Source: Candidatus Thiodiazotropha sp. (ex Epidulcina cf. delphinae) (lineage in GTDB: Bacteria; Pseudomonadota; Gammaproteobacteria; Chromatiales; Chromatiaceae). From it: a stretch of 64,000 nt of DNA. Shown here piece after piece: positions 1-6,588 of this stretch. Location: positions 1 through 64,000 of the forward strand of contig JAHXHS010000022.1 of assembly GCA_025656455.1 (NCBI GenBank), in the 5' to 3' direction. The notes under the pieces are model-generated. The model was not told the origin of the DNA and did not search any database. It was given only the letters and a program-made list of their open reading frames with translations. Both the position numbers and the translations under genes were made by a program. The number at the start of each line of letters is the position of its first letter. Position 1 is the stretch's first letter.

Positions 1-70
1 GTTTTTTCTCCAGGCTGTCATCCGTTGGGTAAGAGGTAAAGAACTATGATGAGCTAATCCTTGACTTATC

Positions 71-130
71 TGGGGTGTCCATATATGTCCGTTTAAATCT
101 GTTTAAATCTTCGCGTTTAAATCTTCAATG
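71..130. repeat. Degraded GGTGTCC repeat with GTTTAAATC direct repeats
   Basis: A GGGGTGTCC box is followed by three direct copies of GTTTAAATC. The same GGTATCC-GTTTAAATC arrangement recurs at 10460-10480, so this is probably a decayed end of the transposase-linked hairpin family that punctuates the cassette array. I see no gene in bases 1-180. Confidence 0.4.
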
Positions 131-181
131 CTCACAGAAATCTTTATCACAATATATCCTCATTTGATTGGTGTTTTAGAC

Positions 182-266
182 ACATAACGCCTATATATGG
201 GGCGCGTAGCGAAGCGGAGTGTCCCAGCCTGCGTTTTTTGCAGGCGACATAATTTACTTGTTATTT
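182..266 (-). other. attC recombination site 1
   Basis: Read on the minus strand the site runs from AAATAACAAG to GGCGTTATG. These are the outer core boxes of an integron attC site, separated by about 65 bases containing an inner inverted segment (GCAAAAAACGC). It lies at the 3' end of the lipoprotein gene, whose stop codon is inside it, as expected for a gene cassette transcribed leftward. Confidence 0.7.
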
Positions 267-556
267 TTGACTTCACACCAACATCCTTTTTTTAAGGTGC
301 ATACTTGAATGCTATTTATCTCTTTACAAGGGTCAGGATCAACATATTTATTTTCTTTCTCCGTTTTACTAAGTATTTCTTTAACTATTTCAATATCTTC
401 TTCAAGTCCTTCTACCATATATTGTGATTCATACTTATGCTTGTTTTCAATATCACCAAAAATAGATTTATCTACTTCTTTTCCAATATTTGCACCTATC
501 AAACTACAGCCAGGTAGGAATGCAAGCAAAAATAAATGAGTAATGTGTGGTTTCAT
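254..556 (-). CDS. Small lipoprotein in an integron cassette
   Basis: A 100-residue protein with a short hydrophobic N-terminus ending in the lipobox LPGC (Cys at residue 17), so it is probably a lipid-anchored envelope protein. The mature part is charged and contains three more cysteines near the C-terminus (DPCKEINSIQVCTLKKGCWC). These could form disulfides in the periplasm or bind metal. No family was recognised. The gene sits between two attC sites and ends inside the downstream one, so it is a complete single-gene cassette. No promoter was evident, and cassette genes often depend on readthrough. Function unknown. Confidence 0.65.
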   Translation of the reverse strand: MKPHITHLFLLAFLPGCSLIGANIGKEVDKSIFGDIENKHKYESQYMVEGLEEDIEIVKEILSKTEKENKYVDPDPCKEINSIQVCTLKKGCWCEVKNNK

Positions 557-566
557 CTTTTAAGAA

Positions 567-620
567 AAAATAACAGCTGGGCTCAGTGGTGCGAGCGTCC
601 ACTGCAGCCCTTGGTTATGT
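567..620 (-). other. attC recombination site 2
   Basis: A short attC of about 55 bases. On the minus strand it starts ACATAACC and ends CTGTTATTT, with internal inverted segments GGGCTGCAGTGG / CCACTGAGCCC. It lies between the ParE toxin gene and the lipoprotein gene, and contains the toxin stop codon. Confidence 0.75.
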
Positions 621-911
621 GCGGCTATTCCAAGATGTGGGGTCTTTTCGGGCATGAAATACAGCCGTGACAATTACATTATTGTTTTGAACGAAATAGA
701 ATACACGGTAAGGAAAGCGTCTGATTGGAATACGTCTTAGTTCTTTGTGTATTTTACGATAAATAAGCGGGTTCCTTTGTAGTTTGTCTAAGGCCTCTTC
801 TATGCATAAGAGGAAATCATGGCCAAGACCTTCCCTTTTTTCTTCGTAATAATCGAATTGTTCATCAATATCAAACTCAGCTTCTTTCCGAATTGTGAGC
901 GTGTAACTCAT
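615..911 (-). CDS. ParE/RelE-family toxin
   Basis: A 98-residue protein with the RelE/ParE fold signature: an N-terminal helical hairpin (EAEFDIDEQFDYYEEKREGLG), the middle strand IRRFPYRVFYFV, and a C-terminal strand VTAVFHARKDP ending in the typical H-x-R-x-x-x-x-W pattern. ParE-like proteins poison gyrase, while RelE-like ones cut mRNA at the ribosome; the sequence here looks closer to ParE. Its ATG overlaps the stop of the upstream antitoxin gene by four bases (ATGA), so the two are translated together. The pair forms a two-gene integron cassette followed by attC site 2. Toxin-antitoxin cassettes are thought to stabilise cassette arrays. Confidence 0.85.
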   Translation of the reverse strand: MSYTLTIRKEAEFDIDEQFDYYEEKREGLGHDFLLCIEEALDKLQRNPLIYRKIHKELRRIPIRRFPYRVFYFVQNNNVIVTAVFHARKDPTSWNSRT

Positions 912-1111
912 TTTTTAGATAGTATCCGAGCTTTGACGCTTGACCAGGAGGATCCTACATCTTGGTCTATTTCGAAAGCCGCGAGCCGTCGATCTAACTC
1001 CTCTTTCTGGATATCGGTGAGTTCAATTTTCGAGTCTTCTGCAACTATGCTGTCCCATAAGGCTTCAGCGAGCATAATTCGTTCAGAAACTGTAAGCGAT
1101 TGTATTTCCAC
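908..1111 (-). CDS. Antitoxin of the ParE-type pair (addiction module component family)
   Basis: A 67-residue acidic protein matching the unstable-antitoxin family often paired with ParE toxins (CHP02574/PF09720 type). The N-terminus LTVSERIMLAEALWDSI is a helical region, followed by the family pattern LTDIQKEELDRRLAAFEIDQ and a short WSSVKARI tail. The start is GTG at 1111-1109, with a weak GAGGT upstream. It precedes the toxin gene and overlaps it by four bases. It is expected to bind and neutralise the toxin and to repress the operon. Confidence 0.85.
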   Translation of the reverse strand: MEIQSLTVSERIMLAEALWDSIVAEDSKIELTDIQKEELDRRLAAFEIDQDVGSSWSSVKARILSKK

Positions 1112-1205
1112 AATATTTACCTCGTACTGGATAGATAATTGACAATTTTAGCACAAGTATAGGAGGGTACGGCTGGCTGGTTGATGACCACATAACAACT
1201 TAGCT

Positions 1206-1257
1206 GGACATCCACTCAAAATAGGATTTTGTAATGAGCGTTAAGAGTGGGTGTCTC
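1206..1257. repeat. GGACATCCACTC hairpin (transposase-linked REP-like element)
   Basis: The arms GGACATCCACTC and GAGTGGGTGTC(T)C enclose about 27 bases. It is a diverged member of the hairpin family seen at 2111, 3982, 4255, 6330, 7937, 9889 and 10430. Here it abuts a truncated Y1 transposase gene. Confidence 0.7.
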
Positions 1258-1259
1258 GT

Positions 1260-1397
1260 TTATTCACTGCGGTGCTCATAGTTACGTCCCGAGAACTGAT
1301 CTTCGCCACACAAGAAGGCGCGGCGGACGCAGCGGGATACGCAATGGTAGTAGGGGGTTTCTTCCAGGCAGATCTGACTTTTGCGGGGTGTTGTCAT
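1260..1397 (-). pseudogene. REP-associated tyrosine transposase (RAYT), N-terminal fragment
   Basis: The ATG at 1397-1395 follows a GGAGAGGG ribosome-binding region and opens a 45-codon frame. The frame begins MTTPRKSQICLEETPYY and continues HCVSRCVRRAFLCGEDQ. This is the characteristic N-terminus of the TnpA-REP (Y1, Transposase_17) family. The full protein would be well over 200 residues and would carry the HUH motif and catalytic tyrosine. Here the frame stops right after YEHR, where it runs into the GGACATCC hairpin, so it is a remnant. RAYTs mobilise or maintain REP hairpins. A second N-terminal fragment lies at 6408-6459 and a C-terminal one at 4303-4569. Confidence 0.85.
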
Positions 1398-1496
1398 GGC
1401 CCTCTCCTTAGGGTTTTGGTCTATCCGTATGCAAGCTACTCTAACGCATGCTAAAGTTGATTTCAATTGATAATCGATGGGTGTCCCAGTTTTTTC
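1398..1496. repeat. RAYT upstream end repeat (ends GGGTGTCCCAGTTTTT)
   Basis: The leader region of the transposase gene. It includes CTAAAGTTGATTTCAATTG and ATAATCGATGGGTGTCCC followed by a T-run. The outer 30-45 bases recur at 2165-2196, 4002-4045 and 6515-6557. Each time they mark the point where a cassette gene begins, ends or is cut, so this is the outer terminus of the mobile element. Confidence 0.75.
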
Positions 1497-1502
1497 CCTA
1501 AT

Positions 1503-1928
1503 CTAACGTCTTTCAAAATGACCTATGAATGGTGCAGATTGTCCCTTGCTGGATAAATCAATATCATTATTATGAAGATCCACTTCTGCAATAATTTGAT
1601 CAACTTCAGCAACTTCATTTTCTCCAGAGCTTTCGTTCAAAAGCTCACAACCTACGGTTTTTTCAATTCTAATCGTCTGTTCACGCGCCGAATCAGTAAT
1701 TGGTATTTCATCTAGATCAATGATATTTGTATTCACCCAACTACCATTAACTGGATCCTGTCCAAAAATTGAAGAATTTAAAGTAAAGTACCCTGGTCCA
1801 AGTGCAGAATCGGCTAATACAAGGGCTTCCCTCGCTGTAAATTCGATCTTAACAATCATTATAATATAACAAAGATTGGTTTTTATATCTTTTTCCACTC
1901 CTAGACTTACACTTATTACTTTAGCCAT
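1503..1928 (-). CDS. Hypothetical protein, cassette-borne
   Basis: A 141-residue protein with no family I recognise. A good ribosome-binding site (AGAGGT) lies about nine bases before the ATG, supporting the start. The N-terminal half has alternating hydrophobic strands (KVISVSLGV, NLCYIIMIVKIEF). The C-terminal half is rich in Asp, Glu and Asn (EVDQIIAEVDLHNNDIDLSS), giving a small acidic soluble protein with no signal peptide. The stop codon is six bases from the repeat terminus at 1496, so the natural C-terminus or the downstream attC may have been lost to the repeat insertion. Function unknown. Confidence 0.5.
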   Translation of the reverse strand: MAKVISVSLGVEKDIKTNLCYIIMIVKIEFTAREALVLADSALGPGYFTLNSSIFGQDPVNGSWVNTNIIDLDEIPITDSAREQTIRIEKTVGCELLNESSGENEVAEVDQIIAEVDLHNNDIDLSSKGQSAPFIGHFERR

Positions 1929-2110
1929 ATCAATATTACCTCTTCTTTGGTTTATAAAAATTAATAGAGAGAGTCCTTGATCAGATCATTCAGCCATTAA
2001 ATCAAGGTCTTCGCCCTACTGTTCACACAACATGTTAAGAGATTAGTAATCTCGTCACGCCAATATATTCCTATGCAATTTCACATTAATTAATAAATGA
2101 TATTTAATCT

Positions 2111-2160
2111 GGACACCCACTCAAATTTCGAGCGATTTTAGGTGGGTGTCCGGCTAAGCT
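2111..2160. repeat. GGACACCCACTC hairpin with GGCTAAGCT tail
   Basis: The arms GGACACCCAC and GTGGGTGTCC surround TCAAATTTCGAGCGATTTTA, and GGCTAAGCT follows. It is a near-identical copy of the hairpins at 4255, 6330, 7937 and 9889. Just to its right lies a copy of the RAYT terminus (2165-2196), so the two halves of an internally deleted element meet here. Confidence 0.8.
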
Positions 2161-2166
2161 TGCCAA

Positions 2167-3909
2167 TTGATAATCGATGGGTGTCCCAGTTTTTGTTTGT
2201 CTGATAAACAGGTTGAACAACTGAAGGAGGAAGTGCTGACGCTAGGGCATCCGCTTGGCAACAAGGTATTTGAATATTCCGATGACCGATACGATCCACA
2301 TTTATACCATTTGCTATTTAATTGGCATCCTGACCATTTTCATGAAGACAAAGGTATAAGGCCGTCAATTATCTTAGGGCGCAGAGGCGCTGGTAAAAGT
2401 AGTTATTTGAATAACCTCTCCCACAAAAAAGACGTTGTTGCTGTACCGGTTAAGAGTTGGGATGCTGTAGATTTAATTGAAAAACAAGTAAAGCTAATAC
2501 TGAATAATCAGAATAGTTTAGACGCAGAAAAGGTTGCCCATATCTGGCATCTTGTGTTCTTAACTCTTGCTACCAAGGCCTTGGTGCGCCTCGCTCCTTC
2601 TAGTGAAGAAATAAAGGCAATCGTTCAAAATATCCCTATAAAAAACTTCGCTGCAAAGGCCTTTATTGTGATAGCAAAAGAAATGCTAGAAGTACTGAAG
2701 AACAAGTACCTTCAGAATAACGATACAAGCTTTGATCTCTCTACAATTTCGGACTCTATTGGGCTTTGGTGTAACTCTCTTTCCGAGTGGGAGTTGATAC
2801 TATCAGGTGCTGCGAAGAATGTTGGAAAGGTCATCATAATTATGATCGACAATCCTGAACTCTTAGAACCGAATGCCGATTTCGATTGGGAGCGCTCATA
2901 TAGTGAAGCGAGTAAACCAAGATGGCATACATATGCGGGACTCTTAACGCTTTTGGCTCACTTTAATGAAGGAAAAGTAGGCATCCAAGCGCGATATTGC
3001 GTGGCTGCAGAACAATATTTTTTCCTGCAAGAACGGTCGTCAGCGATACTCAAGGATTTTTCTAATATTCAAGTGCTTCATTGGTCTAGTGGTGAAATAT
3101 TATCAGCGCTTGCTCATAGATATATGGTATATCTTCAGTTGCATCCGCAAAATCGTAACGACAAAAAGTATAAGAATCTCAAAATGGTCCCCATATATAG
3201 TAGAAATGGGGCTTTTGAGTTCTTTCGAATGGTATTTGAAGAATATGTAACCAATAAGCGCGAACACACAGAGAAGACGATAACGTATCTACTGCGACAT
3301 ACGCAGCTTCTTCCTCGACAGGTTATTTTGTATACAAATAAGGCGATACAAATAGCATTGCAAAATGACCCAATGTATGATCTAACGCATCTTGATTCCA
3401 AGTTACTTAGATATGCAATCGAAACCAATGAGGATTTGTGCGCGCGAGAAATTATCGATTCTTATCGACCAGTATTTCCCGAAGGAAGAGAGTTAATGGA
3501 TACCATAGATGATATTCCCCTGATTTCGTTGTTAGAAGATCTGAAGAGAGATTGGTCAAAATTAGGGGCTAAAAAAGTTCTAAATAAATATTTAGCATTT
3601 CCGGGTGTTACTGTGGAAGCGGACAGATTTATTAGATTTCTGGTCGAGGTTGGTGTAATTGGAAGGGTTCAATCCTCTGGCGACCTTAAAAACGGTGATT
3701 ATGTTAATGCGGAGTATGAATATACGTTACCTCAGAGATTGCATGTTCACTCTAATGATTACATCGCCATTCATCCAATATTTTCTAATCACGCTAGCCC
3801 ACAAAGATACTCGGACTTGGATCCGTACAAAGGTGTATATCCGAAAGGCACAGATCTGGACGCTGCTATCGACAAACTAGCTATCAAGAATAAATATATC
3901 TGGGGCTAA
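2167..3909 (+). CDS. P-loop ATPase, N-terminus supplied by a repeat
   Basis: A 580-residue soluble protein with a clear Walker A motif, GRRGAGKSS, at residues 71-79 preceded by the strand RPSIIL. A Walker-B-like strand VIIIMIDNPE lies at about 222-231. The C-terminal half is helical and has no recognised domain. It resembles the defence-associated large P-loop ATPases of the Sll1717/STAND kind in layout, but I cannot assign it. The only in-frame start found is a TTG inside the RAYT terminal repeat, so about the first 12 residues are repeat-encoded. The native start was probably lost or replaced. It is the only sizeable gene of the array on the plus strand, against cassette polarity. Codon use is AT-rich, which suggests transfer. 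Confidence 0.7.
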   Translation: MIIDGCPSFCLSDKQVEQLKEEVLTLGHPLGNKVFEYSDDRYDPHLYHLLFNWHPDHFHEDKGIRPSIILGRRGAGKSSYLNNLSHKKDVVAVPVKSWDAVDLIEKQVKLILNNQNSLDAEKVAHIWHLVFLTLATKALVRLAPSSEEIKAIVQNIPIKNFAAKAFIVIAKEMLEVLKNKYLQNNDTSFDLSTISDSIGLWCNSLSEWELILSGAAKNVGKVIIIMIDNPELLEPNADFDWERSYSEASKPRWHTYAGLLTLLAHFNEGKVGIQARYCVAAEQYFFLQERSSAILKDFSNIQVLHWSSGEILSALAHRYMVYLQLHPQNRNDKKYKNLKMVPIYSRNGAFEFFRMVFEEYVTNKREHTEKTITYLLRHTQLLPRQVILYTNKAIQIALQNDPMYDLTHLDSKLLRYAIETNEDLCAREIIDSYRPVFPEGRELMDTIDDIPLISLLEDLKRDWSKLGAKKVLNKYLAFPGVTVEADRFIRFLVEVGVIGRVQSSGDLKNGDYVNAEYEYTLPQRLHVHSNDYIAIHPIFSNHASPQRYSDLDPYKGVYPKGTDLDAAIDKLAIKNKYIWG

Positions 3910-3981
3910 ATCAATTTCAAATATAAGGACTCATCGTTTATCGTTTAGGTCAGGGCTAAGGGGTCAAGTCTGAGTAAACGA

Positions 3982-4045
3982 GGACACCCATCGATTGTTC
4001 TCTAAAGTTGATTTCAATTGATAATCGATGGGTGTCCCAGTTTTT
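3982..4045. repeat. Palindrome formed by two RAYT termini
   Basis: The arms GGACACCCATCGATT and AATCGATGGGTGTCC enclose CTAAAGTTGATTTCAATTG. It is a 64-base miniature of the transposase element reduced to its ends. Its right edge is the point at which the AAA ATPase gene at 4046-4131 is cut. Confidence 0.75.
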
Positions 4046-4131
4046 ATTGTCATTTTTATATCTGAGTCCATTCGAATATCTGGGTTAAGAAGCCCAAATA
4101 ACTTTGTTATCTTTATTCTAGTGAATTTCAT
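4046..4131 (-). pseudogene. AAA-family ATPase, N-terminal fragment cut by a repeat
   Basis: The ATG at 4131-4129 has a strong ribosome-binding site, AGGAG, six bases upstream. The frame reads MKFTRIKITKLFGLLNPDI, then RMDSDIKMTI, before entering the repeat. K-I-x-x-L-F-G-L followed by a short strand is the usual opening of RecF/SMC-like AAA ATPases of defence systems, in which the next residues would be the Walker A loop (GxNGxGKT). The gene is therefore severed just before its P-loop by the 64-base palindrome. No continuation is seen on the other side. It is too short for a firm family call. Confidence 0.5.
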
Positions 4132-4157
4132 GCCAACTCCTAGCTGAATTTATTCAT

Positions 4158-4302
4158 ATAACCGTTAAGCATTTATCCGGCTCCTATCATTCAACCATTC
4201 CACCCAAAGGATCTCCAGTGAGCAAATAGACACGCTTGGTCGCCAGCTATTCTGGACATCCACTCAAATTTCGAGCGATTTTGGGTGAGTGTCCGGCTAA
4301 GC
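4158..4302 (-). mobile_element. Truncated group II intron tail joined to an attC half and a REP-like hairpin
   Basis: This is the shortest of four related copies (others at 6172, 7790 and 9691). It begins with the attC half TAACCGTTAAGCATTTATCC. It then jumps to GGCTCCTATC, skipping about 90 bases including the domain-V core, apparently through the shared ATCCG. It ends with the GGACATCC hairpin and GGCTAAGCT. Confidence 0.65.
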
Positions 4303-4569
4303 TTCGCCAAAGATCAACCCCCCGTCCTTGAGCGACTACAGATCGATCCCAAGCATTGGCTCTACATGACGCAGCATTTCGAGAGCAAGTTCAAGGGGCT
4401 GGTGGGTGCGGCCTATACGCTCAAGGCAGCCTGTCAGACATTGGGCTATCGGCGAACGCCCAATCTTGCCGCTTGTCGGCGATTGCTCACATACGTCAAT
4501 AACGTATTAAAAGAACCAGAGCGTGTTGATCAGCGCAGGCTGAGCGATGCGCGTGTCCGCAATGACTGA
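4303..4569 (+). pseudogene. RAYT transposase, C-terminal fragment
   Basis: The frame reads FAKDQPPVLERLQIDPKHW, then MTQHFESKFKGLVGAAYTL, then LGYRRTPNLAACRRLL. This is the conserved C-terminal segment of REP-associated tyrosine transposases (ERL-x-x-x-xW, FKGLVG, LGY-x-RTP). It follows directly on the hairpin tail GGCTAAGCT and has no start of its own. It is GC-richer than the surrounding cassette genes. With the N-terminal fragments at 1260 and 6408 it shows that a full transposase element once occupied this array. Confidence 0.75.
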
Positions 4570-4651
4570 TTCCTCGAAAAAAAACCGCATCTCCGCGCAT
4601 ATTTTCTTCAAGCCTACTCAAAATCACGCTTCTTGTGCTCGGCTAGGAGAG

Positions 4652-5290
4652 CTACATGGGGGATGGTCTTCGTTTGTCAATTTGGGTGGATGTCTCAGTT
4701 ATCCCAAAATCATGTGGAGTACGCTCAATTATCTTAGGTGCTTCTATGTCTATATTTTCAAGTATATAACGTTCATGAAAGTGTCGATCTATATCTTCTG
4801 CTGAGAGGTAATCAATATCTCCTGTTGGAGGTTCGTAGTCAACTGAATGCCCCCCGTAGTTTATTTTAACGGTACAACGTTCGTTACCTTTCCATACAAC
4901 CTTATCACCCATAATCAACATACAATAATTATCTGGAATCTCTGGCACATCAGCGCCACCCTCAGGGCAATGCTTCTCTGTAGTTACTACTTGTTCACCC
5001 TCGATTTTATACCAATCTATTGTTGTAGCTGTCACTGTTTTAAAATCGCCTGGTGGCAGGTTGTGAGCGAACATCATCACTATCTTAAACCTATAATCTT
5101 GCCTTGTGATTATAACGTCCATATGGCAAGGAAGCTCAAGGCCATGTAATCGCATGAGCTCTAGCGGCGTTGCTTCTTCTATAATATCATGTTCAAATGC
5201 CTCCATTCTGAGATATGGACCGTAAAAAGCTCGTAACGCTTTATTAAACTCACGTATTTCATTTTCAATTATTTCAGCTCGATCAGTCAT
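4652..5290 (-). CDS. Hypothetical protein, cassette-borne
   Basis: A 212-residue soluble protein. The start at 5290 has AAGGAG about seven bases upstream (AAAGGAGAATAAG). No family was recognised. The protein is acidic, with a helical N-terminus (IENEIREFNKALRAFYGPYL), a central beta-rich part (HMDVIITRQDYRFKIVMMF) and an extended Pro/Asp-rich region near residues 160-175. The last 15-20 residues (TSTQIDKRRPSPM) are encoded in a degenerate copy of the RAYT terminus (GGATGTCTCAG at about 4689), so the native C-terminus has probably been replaced. The attC site just upstream belongs to the next cassette. Confidence 0.55.
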   Translation of the reverse strand: MTDRAEIIENEIREFNKALRAFYGPYLRMEAFEHDIIEEATPLELMRLHGLELPCHMDVIITRQDYRFKIVMMFAHNLPPGDFKTVTATTIDWYKIEGEQVVTTEKHCPEGGADVPEIPDNYCMLIMGDKVVWKGNERCTVKINYGGHSVDYEPPTGDIDYLSAEDIDRHFHERYILENIDIEAPKIIERTPHDFGITETSTQIDKRRPSPM

Positions 5291-5315
5291 CTTATTCTCC
5301 TTTGTAATTTTCGGC

Positions 5316-5395
5316 GTATAACGTACGAAATGTGCCGCGATAAAACCCGGAACGAAGTAGCGGGTTTTATCGTTGGCACGATTGACTTGTTATCC
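5316..5395 (-). other. attC recombination site 3 (best preserved)
   Basis: On the minus strand it begins GGATAACAAGTCAATCGTGCC and ends GGCACATTTCGTACGTTATAC in shortened form: both outer core boxes (TAACAAG and CGTTATA) and the paired inner boxes (GTGCC/GGCAC) are present. They enclose a strong stem, GATAAAACCCG / CGGGTTTTATC. This is a textbook attC and is the clearest evidence that the region is an integron cassette array. Confidence 0.9.
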
Positions 5396-6158
5396 GCTTT
5401 TGTTTTATTAAGTAATTTGCTGCGATTTTACCGAACGGTGTTAACACATAACATGGTCTCCCATCATCAGAATCACCTATATATCTAATTAACTGTTTAT
5501 CAAGCAATCTAGTAATTATCACTATATCGAATAATGCTTGATTACCTTTAAGGTTAAAATTTAGTACTGAATTCTCAGGAATTTCAGCCATATGCTTAAC
5601 TTGAATGATCTCTTTTTCTGTCATGCTGGAAGCCACAATATTTATTCGAGCATCTTGCAAGCTATTCCTTTCGTTGATTCGATCATTTAACAGATCAGTT
5701 AATTCTTTTTTGGCTTTTTCATTATCAGTGAAATCAATATGTTGATGCGGGATAGCGCTAACGTCAAAAAGGAATTTATCTTTGTCGTCGCGTATTAAAA
5801 GCACTTCAGATGGAAGGCGGCTAGATAAAGCCAGACCTACTTCATACATAACATTTCCGTTCCGATAGGTATCTCCGCTTACTGAATCCTTACCTATACT
5901 TGACACATCAGCTAAAAATAGATTTGAATGTGCAATACCATCCATTATTTCGGTATGAATTGAATCGCCAGATTTGGATGTGTCAACACGACGAGCACAA
6001 AAATTATTTCCATTTACAATAATTGAATTGATAGCTGGTTCAATTATATCTGTGAACCTGCTTTTATATTTATCATCGAAGCTCATGGCTACAAAAACAT
6101 CTGGTTTCAATTCCATACGCCAAAATGTTTTTAAATATAACTGTGGAAACATATGCAT
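5367..6158 (-). CDS. Deoxyribosyltransferase/TIR-like nucleotide-binding protein
   Basis: A 263-residue protein. The N-terminal half has the Rossmann-like pattern shared by nucleoside 2-deoxyribosyltransferases and TIR-like NAD-processing domains: DVFVAMSFD (residues 20-28), ARRVDTSKSGDSI, NLFLADVSS (79-87) and RNGNVMYEVGLA (99-110). The glutamate in YEVG (106) matches the catalytic position of both families. The C-terminal 100 residues look like a winged helix (ITRLLDKQLIRYIG...LTPFGKIAANYL). Such pairs occur as effectors in phage-defence loci, but the substrate cannot be told from sequence. The start could instead be Met15 (MELKPD), and neither start has a good ribosome-binding site. The stop lies inside attC site 3, so this is an intact cassette 3' end. 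Confidence 0.7.
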   Translation of the reverse strand: MHMFPQLYLKTFWRMELKPDVFVAMSFDDKYKSRFTDIIEPAINSIIVNGNNFCARRVDTSKSGDSIHTEIMDGIAHSNLFLADVSSIGKDSVSGDTYRNGNVMYEVGLALSSRLPSEVLLIRDDKDKFLFDVSAIPHQHIDFTDNEKAKKELTDLLNDRINERNSLQDARINIVASSMTEKEIIQVKHMAEIPENSVLNFNLKGNQALFDIVIITRLLDKQLIRYIGDSDDGRPCYVLTPFGKIAANYLIKQKRITSQSCQR

Positions 6159-6171
6159 ACCTTATTTGAGC

Positions 6172-6377
6172 GGATAAATACCCGGTCGAGTAGCCAAAAG
6201 GAACCACCCCCTAAGGCTCTCACAGACACGGACGTGAAGTCTCCATTCATCCGGCTCCTATCATTCAACCATTCCACCCAAAGGATCTCCAGTGAGCAAA
6301 TAGACACGCTTGGTCGCCAGCTATTCTGGACATCCACTCAAATTTCGAGCGATTTTGGGTGGGTGTCCGGCTAAGCT
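6172..6377 (-). mobile_element. Group II intron 3' tail in an attC site, fused to a REP-like hairpin
   Basis: Read on the minus strand: hairpin GGACACCCACCC...GGATGTCC, then about 70 bases ending ATGATAG, then a 34-base domain-V-like unit. That unit opens GAGCCGGATG with a GAGA tetraloop and CGTCCG closing strand, and is followed by GTGAGAGCC. A domain-VI-like hairpin follows, then the typical intron terminus CTACTCGACC, and then the attC stem GG(T)ATTTATCCGC. The catalytic AGC triad is present, but the last base pairs of domain V are mutated. There is no 5' part and no maturase frame, so it is a dead fragment. Confidence 0.6.
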
Positions 6378-6398
6378 TCCTATAATCGTTGGGTGTCC

Positions 6399-6557
6399 CA
6401 GTTTTTTTGTAGTAGGGGGTTTCTTCCAGGCAGATCTGGCTTTTGCGGGGTGTGGTCATCGGCTCTCTCCTTGGCGCTTGGTCTATCCGTATGCAAGCTA
6501 CTCTAACGCATGCTAAAGTTGATTTCAATTGATAATCGATGGGTGTCCCAGTTTTTT
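6399..6557 (-). pseudogene. RAYT transposase, second N-terminal fragment with leader
   Basis: The frame from the ATG at 6459-6457 gives MTTPRKSQICLEETPYY, identical to the copy at 1397. After PYY it then falls into the terminal repeat (GGGTGTCCCAGTTTTT at about 6387-6403). The leader is the same as at 1398-1496, and the element closes with ATAATCGATGGGTGTCCC at 6531-6550. It is therefore an internally deleted RAYT with both ends kept, the arrangement of a MITE derived from the transposase. Confidence 0.8.
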
Positions 6558-6588
6558 ATTTCCCAGTTTTTTAGCCCTGCCATCTAGG

